Shown: in pieces, positions 36,386 through 46,000 of the stretch
How the letters are laid out: each line of letters begins with the position of its first letter
Position numbering within the stretch: the first letter of the stretch is position 1
Assembly: GCF_000304315.1 (NCBI RefSeq)
Contig: NC_018485.1
Span: 1,830,501 to 1,894,500, forward strand
Direction: 5' to 3'
Source of the DNA: Methylocystis sp. SC2
GTDB taxonomy: Bacteria; Pseudomonadota; Alphaproteobacteria; Rhizobiales; Beijerinckiaceae
Length of the DNA stretch: 64,000 nt
Translations under genes and position numbers: made by a program
Notes under the pieces: model-generated
Databases searched by the model: none
Told to the model about the DNA's origin: nothing
The model's input: the letters and a program-made list of their open reading frames with translations, nothing else

Positions 36386-36889
36386 TCATGAGCCTCCGAA
36401 ACGTTCTGCCAACGCTGTTACCTCGGTCGGGGCCACAAAAAGAAAGACGGCGTTCGGATCGACGAAGCGACGAATGAGCTATGGGCACGCTATCCGATCG
36501 ACCTTCGGACGAGCGCGCGTCACCCAAATCGTGCGTCCATCCTCGTTACGTGGCGGCAATTTGGTCTCTGCGACGAGAGCGCCGCCCGCCTGTGTCCACG
36601 CTTCGTAGCCGCCCTCAAGAATGTCAGCAGGCGCGCGATTATGACGAAGCCACGCGGCTGTTCCTTCACTGAGCTTTCCACCGCGTTGGCAAATCACGGT
36701 GGCCGCTCGGGCGACAAATGCCTCCGCCCATTGAGAGACAGAACGATGATCGCGCCGAATGCTCGCGGGTATGAAACGCGGATCGGCGGCAAAGTCCTCA
36801 TCTGTCCGAACATCGATCAGGACCGGTGCGCGGTGCGTGCCGATCAGGCGTGCAAGTTTCTCGGACGAGATTGCGTTGATAGACGACAT
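36386..36889 (-). pseudogene. ChrB-like rhodanese/chromate-resistance protein gene, broken by an amber codon
   Basis: Residues 1-135 form an intact rhodanese domain (SSEKLARLIGTHRAPVLIDV, active-site Cys in VICQRGGKLSEG) followed by RTIWVTRARPKVDRIACP. The next codon is TAG where the family has Trp (TGG). The frame then continues LIRRFVDPNAVFLFVAPTEV to a TGA at 36386, where it is cut off beside the truncated yafY. The ChrB C-terminal domain is thus mostly missing. A separate rhodanese of 136 residues may still be made from 36889 to 36479. Confidence 0.8.
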
Positions 36890-37415
36890 GAGGCGCCCTT
36901 CGCTTCCATGTGAGCGTGGACGCGATGCTTGGGCATGTCGCCTCGTGGGGAGATCGCGATCCCCATATCGGTAAGGTCGGCTAGGGAACGCGGTCTGTCA
37001 ATATAGGATACCGGACCTGCCTCGGGTCGCTGGCCATCGTGTGCTTGAAGGTCGCTGGCCTGAGGAAGCTTTAGCGCTGGTAATGGAGCGGCAATGTAAC
37101 TAACACGCTTCACGCCCTGAGACATGGGCGATGTTCCCGAAATGCACGCCCGTTATGGGTGCTTGGGAAGGGCCTTTCCCACATGAAAAACGCCCCGCCG
37201 GTACATCCGCACTCGGCGCGCCTACCGCACCTGCTATGTGTCGAGGCGTCACCCAGCATCTTTCCTGGGCTGATATCCATCGGCTCGTCGGCCTGATCGG
37301 CGCGTCGCGCTTACAAAACCGAGGACGACGCAGATCGAGGTCACTTCCGCCTGCGACAGGCGACAATGAGCTTTCCCATGTACCGGGGTCGCGCGGTCCA
37401 ATCCCCACCGCAGTC
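36890..37415. other. Mixed intergenic region with gene debris
   Basis: About 525 bases between the chrB-like pseudogene and the GDCCVxC gene. It includes a small SRAP-like fragment (37236-37305) and a 93-codon minus-strand frame (36844-37125) with no family match and no ribosome site. I call no functional gene here. Confidence 0.4.
37236..37305 (+). pseudogene. N-terminal fragment resembling an SRAP (YedK/HMCES) peptidase
   Basis: MCRGVTQHLSWADIHRLVGL resembles the start of SRAP proteins, where Met is removed and Cys2 is catalytic (MCGRxTQ...WxEIhxLY). The G and R are swapped here, and the match ends after about 23 residues. It is tiny, so the call is tentative. Confidence 0.35.
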
Positions 37416-37643
37416 TCACGTGCGGGAGCAGCATCCAGCAGTGTGACCACGCGCTCCCCCTTCTTGTATTGGTGGGCAAGGCAGATCGCCGTAAGAGCAG
37501 AAGACGCAGCAATCCCCCGCCTTCGGCTTGAGCAGCGCGCCGCAGCCCTTGCATTCATAAAAGAATTGGCAGGCATCCGTTGGCATCGTCTCCGTCGACT
37601 GATGGCCGCACGATGGGCAGGTGATCGTCGAGACGAGTTGCAT
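37416..37643 (-). CDS. GDCCVxC-domain small protein of the mercury cluster
   Basis: The 75-residue protein has paired CxxC motifs (TCPSCG, ECKGCG) and the name-giving GDCCVFCSYGDLPCPPIQ. Such proteins are found next to MerT/MerR genes; they probably bind Hg2+ or another soft metal with their many cysteines. The C-terminal 15 residues (GGARGHTAGCCSRT) add two more Cys. It starts one base after the merT stop, so it is translated with it. Confidence 0.85.
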   Translation of the reverse strand: MQLVSTITCPSCGHQSTETMPTDACQFFYECKGCGALLKPKAGDCCVFCSYGDLPCPPIQEGGARGHTAGCCSRT

Positions 37644-37644
37644 T

Positions 37645-38076
37645 TCAACGCCCCCGAACGAGCTTGATGAGCATTGGGTCGATATAGCTCCAGCTTGCAG
37701 CCGCCAGCACGACGGCCGAGGCGCCTAGGAGCAGCGTTAGTGTTGCGCGTGAGCGTTCGGACGACGCGCAGCTCGAACCCGCAACGCAAGCATCAGGACG
37801 CTTCCACCACCATGCGCCCCATCCCCCAACAATGGCCAAGGCGCTGACGGATAGGAACGGGACGCGCCATTCAGCGAGCGATTCAAGGCCGCCGAAAACG
37901 CCCGCCCCCGCGCCAACCGCGGCGAGCCCGAGCGGGACGACGCAGCAGGAAGAGGCGATGACCGCCCCGAGACCAGCTGCCAACCCCAATGCCGCAAGCC
38001 ACTTGGGCGCGGCCGGCGAAGCGGCGGGAGACGATGCGTTTGGCGTTGTTTCGTCTGTGGTACTGTCGATGGTCAT
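37645..38076 (-). CDS. merT: Mercuric transport protein MerT
   Basis: About 143 residues from the ATG at 38076 (GGAAGGG upstream). Three membrane helices are at about residues 25-48, 58-78 and 105-125. The Hg-binding Cys pair is in the first helix (VIASSCCVVPLGLA), and a second Cys pair is in the cytosolic loop (PDACVAGSSCASSE). It imports Hg2+ for reduction. It is divergent from merR, with a MerR-type promoter between them. No mercuric reductase gene follows. Confidence 0.88.
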   Translation of the reverse strand: MTIDSTTDETTPNASSPAASPAAPKWLAALGLAAGLGAVIASSCCVVPLGLAAVGAGAGVFGGLESLAEWRVPFLSVSALAIVGGWGAWWWKRPDACVAGSSCASSERSRATLTLLLGASAVVLAAASWSYIDPMLIKLVRGR

Positions 38077-38103
38077 GGTTCGCCCTTCCTCGATGGTTGG
38101 GCT

Positions 38104-38134
38104 ATCCTGCACCCCGTAGCGGCTACGGGTGCAA
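38104..38134 (-). promoter_or_regulatory. MerR-type promoter/operator for merT
   Basis: On the minus strand a -35-like TTGCAC (38134-38129) and a -10-like CAGGAT (38109-38104) are separated by 19 bases, the overlong spacer that MerR proteins untwist. The spacer contains the dyad CCGTAGC-C-GCTACGG (38114-38128). It stands between divergent merT and merR. Confidence 0.8.
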
Positions 38135-38149
38135 GAGAAATAATCGCGC

Positions 38150-38563
38150 ATGTCCAGGCAGCCCTTGACAATTGGAAGGCTTGCGGCGGCGGCGGGCGCC
38201 AATCTTGAGACCGTGCGTTATTACGAGCGCATCAAGCTCATGCCGCCGCCGGCGCGGACGGCGAGCGGGCATCGCGCCTATGAAGAAGGCCATATCCGAA
38301 GGCTGGCCTTTATTCGCCGCGCTCGCGAACTCGGGTTCAGCATCGAGCAAATCCGCACCCTGTTGGCTCTTGCCGAGCCGACCCGCGCTTCCTGCGCGGA
38401 GGTGCAAGAGGTTGCGCAGACGCATCTCGACGAAGTGCGGACGAAGCTCGCCGATCCCGCCAAACTTGAGCGCATTCTTGACGAGACGGTCGCCCGCTGT
38501 TTTGGCGAACCTGCCCCCACGTGTCCGGTGCTCGATATATTGACGACGCAGAAACGCGCATAG
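38150..38563 (+). CDS. merR: MerR-family mercury-responsive regulator
   Basis: The 137-residue protein has the MerR HTH (TIGRLAAAAGANLETVRYYE, then SGHRAYEEGHIRRLAFIRRA). Three metal-binding cysteines sit as in Hg-type MerR: Cys in TRASCAEVQE, Cys in ETVARCFGE and Cys in APTCPVLDI. It activates the divergent merT promoter when Hg2+ bridges the dimer. Confidence 0.92.
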   Translation: MSRQPLTIGRLAAAAGANLETVRYYERIKLMPPPARTASGHRAYEEGHIRRLAFIRRARELGFSIEQIRTLLALAEPTRASCAEVQEVAQTHLDEVRTKLADPAKLERILDETVARCFGEPAPTCPVLDILTTQKRA

Positions 38564-38606
38564 TTCCGATTTATACGACGGAGCAGCTGAGCCTCGAGGA
38601 ACAGCG

Positions 38607-39242
38607 ATGACACCGACTGACCAGCAAGCGCACTGGGAAAACATTTACACGACCAAGGGCGAGACCGAAGTTAGCTGGTTTGAGGAACCCCCCACTGAAT
38701 CCCTTCGATTGCTCCAGCTTGTCGGCGCGCAGCCGTCATCGGCCATCATAGATGTTGGCGGCGGCGCATCCCGCCTAGTCGACAATCTTCTGGCGCAGGG
38801 CTTCGAGAACATCACCGTCCTGGACTTATCGGCCGCCGCGCTCAACTCAGCGCGTGCTCGGCTTGGCGACAAAGGCGAGGCGGTGAAGTGGATCGTGGCC
38901 GATGCGACGGAATGGCAGCCGAAAGATACATATGACGTCTGGCATGATCGCGCCGCCTTCCACTTCCTGACCAACGAGAAGGTACAGCAGGCCTACATCC
39001 AACGGCTCAAGCAGGCGCTCAAGCGCGGCGGTCACTTCATTATCGGGACGTTTGCGCTCGACGGCCCTGAGAAGTGCAGCGGCCTTCCGGTTGCGCGGCA
39101 CAGCGCTGAAAGCCTTAGCGCGCTCTTAGCGCCTGACTTTGATCTGATTGATAGCCGCCGCCATGAGCACATAACTCCATGGCAGGCAGTCCAGAAATTT
39201 CAATTTAGTACTTTCCGTTACAATTTACGAAACACGATTTAG
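38607..39242 (+). CDS. Class I SAM-dependent methyltransferase in the mercury cluster
   Basis: The 211-residue protein begins PTDQQAHWENIYTTKGETEV, has VSWFEEPP, the SAM loop IIDVGGGASRLVDNLLAQG and the motif NITVLDLSAAAL, then WHDRAAFHFLT. This type (thiopurine-S-methyltransferase-like, with EVSWFQ near the start) is often near metal-resistance genes. It follows merR by 43 bases and is probably in its operon. The substrate is not known. Confidence 0.85.
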   Translation: MTPTDQQAHWENIYTTKGETEVSWFEEPPTESLRLLQLVGAQPSSAIIDVGGGASRLVDNLLAQGFENITVLDLSAAALNSARARLGDKGEAVKWIVADATEWQPKDTYDVWHDRAAFHFLTNEKVQQAYIQRLKQALKRGGHFIIGTFALDGPEKCSGLPVARHSAESLSALLAPDFDLIDSRRHEHITPWQAVQKFQFSTFRYNLRNTI

Positions 39243-39461
39243 GCCAACATTCGTGGCCGCCCTCGCCGCCCTGGTCAGACAAGCGGCGAAGGTAAAAAGC
39301 TGGTGGGGGATGGCTTACGCCACGCCGTCACCCGCGAGGAACTCGTTATTGCTGATCCGGCCGCGCGGCGCGGCAATTACTCTACGGCCGGATAACCTTG
39401 GCCGCGATCATAAAATGAGTTGGGGCTTGCCATGGTAGTTTGCGGCTGACAGAGTAGCGAA
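39243..39461. other. Short region with a remnant reading frame
   Basis: A plus-strand frame (about 39255-39400) reads GEGKKLVGDGLRHAVTREEL to a stop and looks like the tail of some lost protein; I cannot name it. No terminator is obvious between the methyltransferase and the copper operon. Confidence 0.25.
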
Positions 39462-39782
39462 ATGCTCCGCTGCCTTCGCCTTTTGATCTCTGCGGTTATT
39501 CTCACTACAGCTTTAGCTGGGGGCGGAGCTTTTGCCGCGAAGATGAACCATGTTTGCCTTGAAATGAGCATGGACGATTGTCCCGGCCACGGCGGCGATG
39601 ACGGCGCAGCACTCCCCATGTGCGCTGAGATCCTGTGCGGACCAAGTCAAGCAGCGCTTCCGCAGTTTCAACCACTTCTTGATGCCCTCTTTTGGGGGTA
39701 TGCGCCGCCGCTGACTCCCTGCGATGACATTGAGTTCAGTGGATTACGAAGTCCGCCAGCTCTTCGACCTCCAATCGTCTAA
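39462..39782 (+). CDS. Small secreted Cys/His protein heading the copper-efflux region
   Basis: The 106-residue protein has a signal peptide (about residues 1-25, ending FAAK) and a short mature part with CLEMSMDDCPGHGGDD and MCAEILCGPSQ. Met, His and Cys are dense enough to suggest a metal-binding periplasmic protein. I recognise no named family. It lies 220 bases before the FixH-like gene. Confidence 0.6.
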   Translation: MLRCLRLLISAVILTTALAGGGAFAAKMNHVCLEMSMDDCPGHGGDDGAALPMCAEILCGPSQAALPQFQPLLDALFWGYAPPLTPCDDIEFSGLRSPPALRPPIV

Positions 39783-40002
39783 AGCCGAAAGTCCAATCTC
39801 GCTCACGGTAGCGCCGCGAGCAGATTTGGCGCGACCTCAAGCGGTCGCTGCGGCTAGCCGAGGGGGATCGATATCCACGATCCCATTCCCGCAGGAACCA
39901 GCGCCGTTGTCGCATCGACGCGTGAGGCGCGATGATGTCCCTTGTCGGGATTGAGCGCAGCTCTGCGATCCGCACCCATCAGTGGGATACGGAGATAATC
40001 TG

Positions 40003-40407
40003 ATGATGCTCGTGACCTCGGGCAAGGCGCGCTTATTCGCGCTGGTCGCGCTTGCCATCTTGAGCTCAGCGCCGCACGCTCGCGCCAACATCAACGACTA
40101 CGAATTCCGACTCGTCGAAGCGCAATTCAAGACGGGGCGAGCGATCGTATCGGTGAGTCTCGTCCATAAGCCCGACGACAAGCCGGCGCCAAACTCGGTG
40201 ATCTTCGCGATGCGTCTCGACATGGCTCCAGATGGCATGGAGACGATGACCAGCATGATCGAACCGGCGCCAAGCCCCGATCCCGGAGTTTATCGCTTCA
40301 AGGTCGATCTGACCGATGCGGGAACGTGGCGGATATCACTCGCTGCAAAGGTGCAGGGCGAGAGCGGCACGCTCCAGAGCCGACTAATTCTAAAGGTGGC
40401 GCCATGA
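40003..40407 (+). CDS. FixH-like periplasmic protein of the metal-efflux operon
   Basis: About 134 residues from the Met-Met at 40003 (open from 39982), giving a signal peptide ending HARA. The mature domain is a small beta-sandwich with MRLDMAPDGMETMTSMIEPA, whose methionines suit Cu(I)/Ag(I) binding, and DAGTWRISLAAKV, as in FixH/YtkA-type proteins. Its stop overlaps the start of the TolC-like gene (ATGA), so it is part of the efflux operon. Confidence 0.75.
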   Translation: MMLVTSGKARLFALVALAILSSAPHARANINDYEFRLVEAQFKTGRAIVSVSLVHKPDDKPAPNSVIFAMRLDMAPDGMETMTSMIEPAPSPDPGVYRFKVDLTDAGTWRISLAAKVQGESGTLQSRLILKVAP

Positions 40408-41651
40408 ATCGAAGACGGCGCCTTCGCGCCATCTCATTTGTGGGGTCGGCGGCAATATTGATGTGCTCAACATCGCTTTCGGCGACCGAACGAAACTTGC
40501 TAGGCGCCTCCGTCGAAAGTGTTGTCGCGCTTGCAAAGCAGCTAAGCCCCGAACTGGCGGCGGCCGCGCTAGATGCCGATGCGGCAGCGCATCGAGTGGG
40601 CGCGGCTGGTGTGCTCGCCGATCCGACGGTAACGCTGCAGGCGTGGGACGTGAATGGACGCGGCGTCGGCCAACGTTGGATAGGCGCCGAACAGGAATTC
40701 AAACTTTGGGGCAAACTCGACCTGGAACGCGGCGTGGCAGAGGCCGACGCCGAGGCTGCGAGGCATCAGAGCCGCGCCGTCGCCACAGATTTGATCGCCC
40801 GCGTCAAAACCGCCTATGCGCAATACGGCGCCGCGCATCGGGCGGTCGACCTTTCGCTTGGATTAAAGCGCCGGCTCGATGAGATCCTCGGTTTGTTGCG
40901 CTTGCGTTATGGCGCGAGCTCGGTCGACCAACAGGAAGTGATCAAGGCCGAGATCGAGGCGGCGACGGCTGAAACAGAGGTCGCGCGTCGTCAGGGCGAG
41001 GCTAAATCCACCGCCGCTCGCTTAAACGCCCTGATCGGCCGCGACTCGCTAGCGCCGCTCGCTGTTCCCAGAGGCTTTCGGCCGCTGAAAGCAAAGCTGA
41101 CGCTCGCCGGCGTTCAGGCGCTCGCGAGAGCCGCCAATCCAGCCCTCGCCACGACCAGCGCGCAAGTCCGTGCGGCGACCGGAACGAAGGAGCTTACGGA
41201 CCTGAATTACTACCCAGACGTTAAGGTTGGCGCGAACTTGGTGCAGCGTCCCACCGGCGACAATAGCGGCATGTTCACGCTCGGCTTCAAGGTGCCGCTG
41301 CAATATGAAGCGAAGGACGCCGAACAGCGCGCCGCCAGTTCACGACTCGGCGCCGCGCAGATGCGCTACGACGCCATCCGAATTCGGCTCGACGGCGATG
41401 TCGCCGAAGCGTGGTTCGGGCTGGAGGCGGTGCGCAAGGCGATCCGCATTGTCGAACAACGCCAGCTTAATCCGGCGCGCCTGTCGGTAGAGACGGCGCG
41501 AAGCGGCTTTGCGGCCGGCGCCGCCGACTTGGCGACGTCTCTGGAAGCTGAACGACGCGTGCAAGCGATCGAACTCGAAATCCTTAAGCTTAGAGTCGAA
41601 GAGCAAGCCCGATACGCTGAGCTTGAACGTCTGGCGGGAGGCTCTCTATGA
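40404..41651 (+). CDS. TolC-family outer-membrane efflux protein (CusC-like)
   Basis: About 415 residues from the ATG at 40404, with a signal peptide ending SLSA. The two repeated alpha-helical halves start VESVVALAKQLSPELAAAAL and LTLAGVQALARAANPALATT, each with the typical Asn/Pro-containing turn. It forms the outer-membrane exit duct for the CusBA pump encoded downstream. Starts and stops overlap at both ends (ATGA). Confidence 0.88.
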   Translation: MNRRRRLRAISFVGSAAILMCSTSLSATERNLLGASVESVVALAKQLSPELAAAALDADAAAHRVGAAGVLADPTVTLQAWDVNGRGVGQRWIGAEQEFKLWGKLDLERGVAEADAEAARHQSRAVATDLIARVKTAYAQYGAAHRAVDLSLGLKRRLDEILGLLRLRYGASSVDQQEVIKAEIEAATAETEVARRQGEAKSTAARLNALIGRDSLAPLAVPRGFRPLKAKLTLAGVQALARAANPALATTSAQVRAATGTKELTDLNYYPDVKVGANLVQRPTGDNSGMFTLGFKVPLQYEAKDAEQRAASSRLGAAQMRYDAIRIRLDGDVAEAWFGLEAVRKAIRIVEQRQLNPARLSVETARSGFAAGAADLATSLEAERRVQAIELEILKLRVEEQARYAELERLAGGSL

Positions 41652-43072
41652 CTCGCCGTCACATCGTTATTCTTTTGGGCTTTGCGGTCGTCGCGGCCAG
41701 CCTCGCTTGGTTGGTCGAGGGACGTTTCAAATGGGTCACACCTACAGGAACGCTGGGCGACGCCGGGCCTAACATCTCGGATAAGGCGCCTGCAACGACG
41801 GGCCCGATCATTTACTACAGAGATCCCGACGGTCGCCCATCCTATTCCTCGACGCCCAAGAAGACATCGGCAGGCAAAGATTATCTGCCGGTGCGCGCCA
41901 GCGAGGATGTGAGTTTCGAGGACAAGCCTCCTGCAGGCGCCGCCAAGATTGGCGGCGAACGACGCGTGCGCTTCTATCGCCATCCAATGGGCCTGCCCGA
42001 CACATCGCCCGTTCCCAAGAAGGACGAGATGGGAATGGATTACGTACCCGTCTACGAGGACGAGGCGGAGAACGGCGCGACCATCACGATCAGCCCCGGA
42101 AAGCTGCAAAAGACCGGCGTTCGCTCCGAACCCGTCCAACGCCGGACGCTGAGCGTCCCTGTTCGAGCGACGGGCAGGATCGACTTCGACCCGCGACGTA
42201 TCTCGATCGTCTCCCTGCGCTTCGAAGGCTTCATCGAATCGGTCGGGAAGTTTGCGGAGGGCGATTACGTTCGCAAGGGCCAGACGCTGATGCGCGTGTA
42301 TGGGCCGAATCTTTCGAGCGCAGCCGCCGAATATGTCGCCGTCCTCAACATGCGGCGTGGCGGCGGGATCGACGCCCAGCGTCTGGAGGGAGCCAAGCGG
42401 CGGCTCGTCAATCTCGGCCTCGACGAAAGCGCCATCGCCGCGATCGGGCGCGCCCGCAGCGTTCCACGTGTGATTGCATGGCCCGCGCCGCAAGACGGCC
42501 ATGTCCTGGAGCGGGCGGCAATTAACGGCATGCACGCCGCGCCAGGCGACATGCTGTTTCGCATCGTCGATCATTCCCTAGTTTGGGTGCTGGCGGACCT
42601 CGCCGAGCGAGACATCGCCTTGATCAAGCCCGGACAAAAGGTCGACGTGCGGCCACGGGCTTACCCAGATCGAGCCTTTAAGGGGCAAGTCGCTCTGATT
42701 TATCCCCATCTCAATATGGAGACACGAACGGCGCGCGTCAGGATCGAACTGCCGAACCCCGACGGGTTGCTGCGGGGAGATATGTATGCCGAGGTCGAGA
42801 TCGCAGCCGGCGGAAACGAGAAGGTGCTAACGGCGCCCGAAAGCGCCGTCATCGACACCGGTAAGCGGCAAGTGGCGATTGTCGACAAGGGCGAAGGACG
42901 CTTCGAGCCGCGCGAAGTCAAGATCGGCCGGCGCGGCGAAGGCTTCGTCGAAATCAAGAGCGGCGTGAGCGAAAACGAACGCGTGGTTACGACCGCGAAC
43001 TTCCTCATCGACGCCGAAAGCAATTTGAAGGCGGCGTTACGAGCTCTCGACCAAGGGGAGGCGGGCAAGTGA
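41648..43072 (+). CDS. cusB: Efflux RND periplasmic adaptor with two heavy-metal-binding repeats (CusB-like)
   Basis: The 474-residue protein has an N-terminal membrane anchor (residues about 5-22). Two heavy-metal-binding domains follow: a degenerate IIYYRDPDGRPSYSSTPKK at about 55 and the intact RFYRHPMGLPDTSPVPKKDE then MGMDYVPVY at about 110. The adaptor body follows, with VSLRFEGFIESVGKFAEGDYV, then a barrel and membrane-proximal domain. It joins CusA to the outer-membrane channel and hands Cu(I)/Ag(I) to the pump. It overlaps cusA by GTGA. Confidence 0.9.
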   Translation: MTRRHIVILLGFAVVAASLAWLVEGRFKWVTPTGTLGDAGPNISDKAPATTGPIIYYRDPDGRPSYSSTPKKTSAGKDYLPVRASEDVSFEDKPPAGAAKIGGERRVRFYRHPMGLPDTSPVPKKDEMGMDYVPVYEDEAENGATITISPGKLQKTGVRSEPVQRRTLSVPVRATGRIDFDPRRISIVSLRFEGFIESVGKFAEGDYVRKGQTLMRVYGPNLSSAAAEYVAVLNMRRGGGIDAQRLEGAKRRLVNLGLDESAIAAIGRARSVPRVIAWPAPQDGHVLERAAINGMHAAPGDMLFRIVDHSLVWVLADLAERDIALIKPGQKVDVRPRAYPDRAFKGQVALIYPHLNMETRTARVRIELPNPDGLLRGDMYAEVEIAAGGNEKVLTAPESAVIDTGKRQVAIVDKGEGRFEPREVKIGRRGEGFVEIKSGVSENERVVTTANFLIDAESNLKAALRALDQGEAGK

Positions 43073-46000
43073 TCGCCCGTCTCATCGCCTGGTCGGCGCG
43101 CAACCTTTTGCTCATATTCGTGGGCGCTGCCTTCGCGGTCGCAGGGGGCGTCTATGCCTTGCGCACACTGCCACTCGACGCCATTCCCGATCTCTCCGAT
43201 GTGCAAGCGATCGTTTATACGGAATATCCGGGCCAGGCGCCGCAAGTCGTCGAGGATCAAGTCACTTATCCGCTCACCACTTCGATGTTGACCGTTCCGC
43301 GCTCCAAAGTGGTGCGCGGATTTTCATTCTTCGGCGTATCCTTCGTCTACGTCATCTTCGACGATGGCGTCGATATTTATTGGGCGCGCTCGCGCGTCCT
43401 CGAATATTTGAGCGCGGCGAGTAAGAGATTGCCGGCGGGCGTGACGCCCGTTCTTGGTCCCGATGCGACGGGCGTCGGCTGGGTCTATCAATATGCGCTC
43501 ATCGCCAAGGATATGACGCTCGCCGAATTGCGCTCGATCCAGGACTGGACGATCCGCTACGGCCTCGCCAAGGCTGAAGGCGTCGCTGAGATCGCGAGCG
43601 TCGGCGGCTTCGTCAAGCAGTATAATGTCGTTGTCGATCCTAACCGACTACGCGCGCTCGGCATTCCACTGTCGAAAGTGCGCGGCGCCATCCGCGCCAG
43701 CAATGCCGATGTCGGCGGTCGCACGGTCGAACTTTCCGAATTTGAATTCATTGTGCGTGGACGAGGCTATCTGCGCAGCGTGAGCGACCTGGAAAGTATT
43801 GTCCTGCGCGTCGAAAACGGCACACCACTTCTCCTGAAGGATGTCGCGCGCGTCGAGCTCGGCCCCGACGAGCGGCGTGGCGTCACCGAACTCAATGGCG
43901 AGGGCGAGGTTGCGAGCGGCATCGCGCTACAGCGTTATGGCGCCAATGCGCTCACAGTGATCGACAATGTCAAATCGACCCTTGCGCAGATGGCGACAAG
44001 CCTGCCCAAGGGCGTTGAGATCGTCTCGGTTTACGACCGCTCCCAGCTCATTCATGCAGCCATCGAGACGCTCAGGAGCACACTTGTCGAAGAAGGCGTC
44101 ATTGTCGCTCTCGTCTGCGTCGTCTTTCTAATGCATGTGCGCAGCGCACTCGTCGCCATCATCATGCTTCCCGTTGGCGTATTAATGGCTTTCGCCGCGA
44201 TGAAGACGCTGGGAATCGGCTCCAACATCATGAGTTTGGGCGGCATCGCCATCGCCATCGGCGCAATGGTGGACGCGGCCATCGTTATGATTGAGAACGC
44301 GCATAAGCATCTGGAGCGCGCGCTTCCCGACAAGCGGCGTATCGAGATATTGATCGATGCTGCGACCGAGGTTGGCCCCGCGCTGTTCTTCAGCCTGTTG
44401 ATCATTACGGTTTCGTTCCTGCCGATCTTCACGCTCGAAGCGCAAGAGGGGCGTCTGTTCAGCCCGCTCGCCTTCACCAAGACGTTCGCTATGGCGGCGG
44501 CGGCGCTTCTTTCCGTGACACTCGTGCCGGCGCTGATGGTCGTCTTCGTGCGCGGAAAAATTGTTCCCGAGGCGAGGAACCCCATCAATCGCGCACTCAT
44601 TTGGCTCTATCGGCCGATCATACGTCTGGTGCTCAAAGCGAAAGTCGCCACTATTCTGCTGGCGCTGGGCGCGCTAGCGCTGACCATCATTCCGGCCCAC
44701 CAGCTCGGTAGCGAATTCATGCCGGCTCTCAATGAGGGCGCGCTCCTTTATATGCCAACGACGTTGCCGGGACTCTCGGTCACCAAGGCCGCCGAACTCC
44801 TGCAAACGCAGGACCGCATCATCAAATCCTTCCCCGAAGTTCAGTCCGCCTATGGCAAGGCCGGGCGCGCCTCAACTGCGACCGATCCGGCGCCGCTCGA
44901 AATGTCCGAGACCGTCATCCAATTGAAGCCGAAGGATCAGTGGCGTTCTGGAATAACGATCGACAAGCTCATTGCAGAAATGGACGCGGCGCTGCAATTT
45001 CCCGGCGTGTCCAACGCCTGGACCATGCCGATCCGAAACAGGATCGACATGCTGGCGACCGGGATCAGAACGCCGATCGGCGTCAAGATTTTCGGCCGCG
45101 ACCTGTCGCAAATGGAGGACCTGGCGCGCCAAGTCGAGTCCGTCCTGAAGCGCGTGCCCGGAACGTCGAGCGCCTACGCCGAACGCGTCATCGGCGGCTA
45201 TTATCTGGATATTGTTCCCGACCGCGCGATGCTCGCGCGCTACGGCCTGATGATCGGCGACTTGCAAGAGGTTATCGCGACGGCTCTTGGCGGCGAGACC
45301 ATAACTACGACCGTCGAGGGGCGTGAACGCTATGGCGTCAATATTCGCTATCCGCGCGACTTTCGTTCGGATCCGAGGGCGATCGCCAGCGAAGTGCTGA
45401 TCGCCATGCCGGGCGGCGGGACGGTTCCGCTCGGCGAGGTGGCGAGGGTGGAACTCGTTCGTGGTCCTACTTCGATCCGCACCGAAAACGGCCAGCTCGC
45501 GGTCTATATCTTCGTCGATATTCGGGACCGCGATCTTGGCGGCTATGTCGCGGAAGCGCGTAAATCGGTCACAGAAGCGATCGAGTTCCCGCCCGGGTCT
45601 TATATCACGTGGAGCGGCCAATTCGAATATCTGGAGCGCGCCGACGCGCGCATGCGGATCGTCGTGCCCCTGACGCTGCTCGTCATTTTCCTGCTGCTCT
45701 ATCTGAATTTCCGCCGCTTGACCGAGACATTGATTGTCATGCTGTCGCTGCCGTTCGCGCTGGTCGGCGGCGTGTGGCTGATGTGGTGGTTGAACTTCAA
45801 CATGTCCGTCGCGGTGGCGGTGGGTTTCATCGCGCTCGCCGGCGTCGCCGCCGAAACCGGCGTCGTCATGCTGATTTATCTCGACCAAGCGATGCGCGAA
45901 ATCAAGACTGCACGTAACGTCTCGCGCGTTGCTTTCACGAGAGCCGATTTGCATGAGGCGATCATGCTCGGCGCTGTCGAACGTGTGCGGCCGAAGATGA

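Noticed and set aside
41366..42574. 402-codon minus-strand frame over tolC-like and cusB genes
   Set aside because: Spans two real plus-strand genes with clear motifs and has no recognisable domain.
44872..45954. 360-codon minus-strand frame over cusA
   Set aside because: Antisense to conserved RND sequence.
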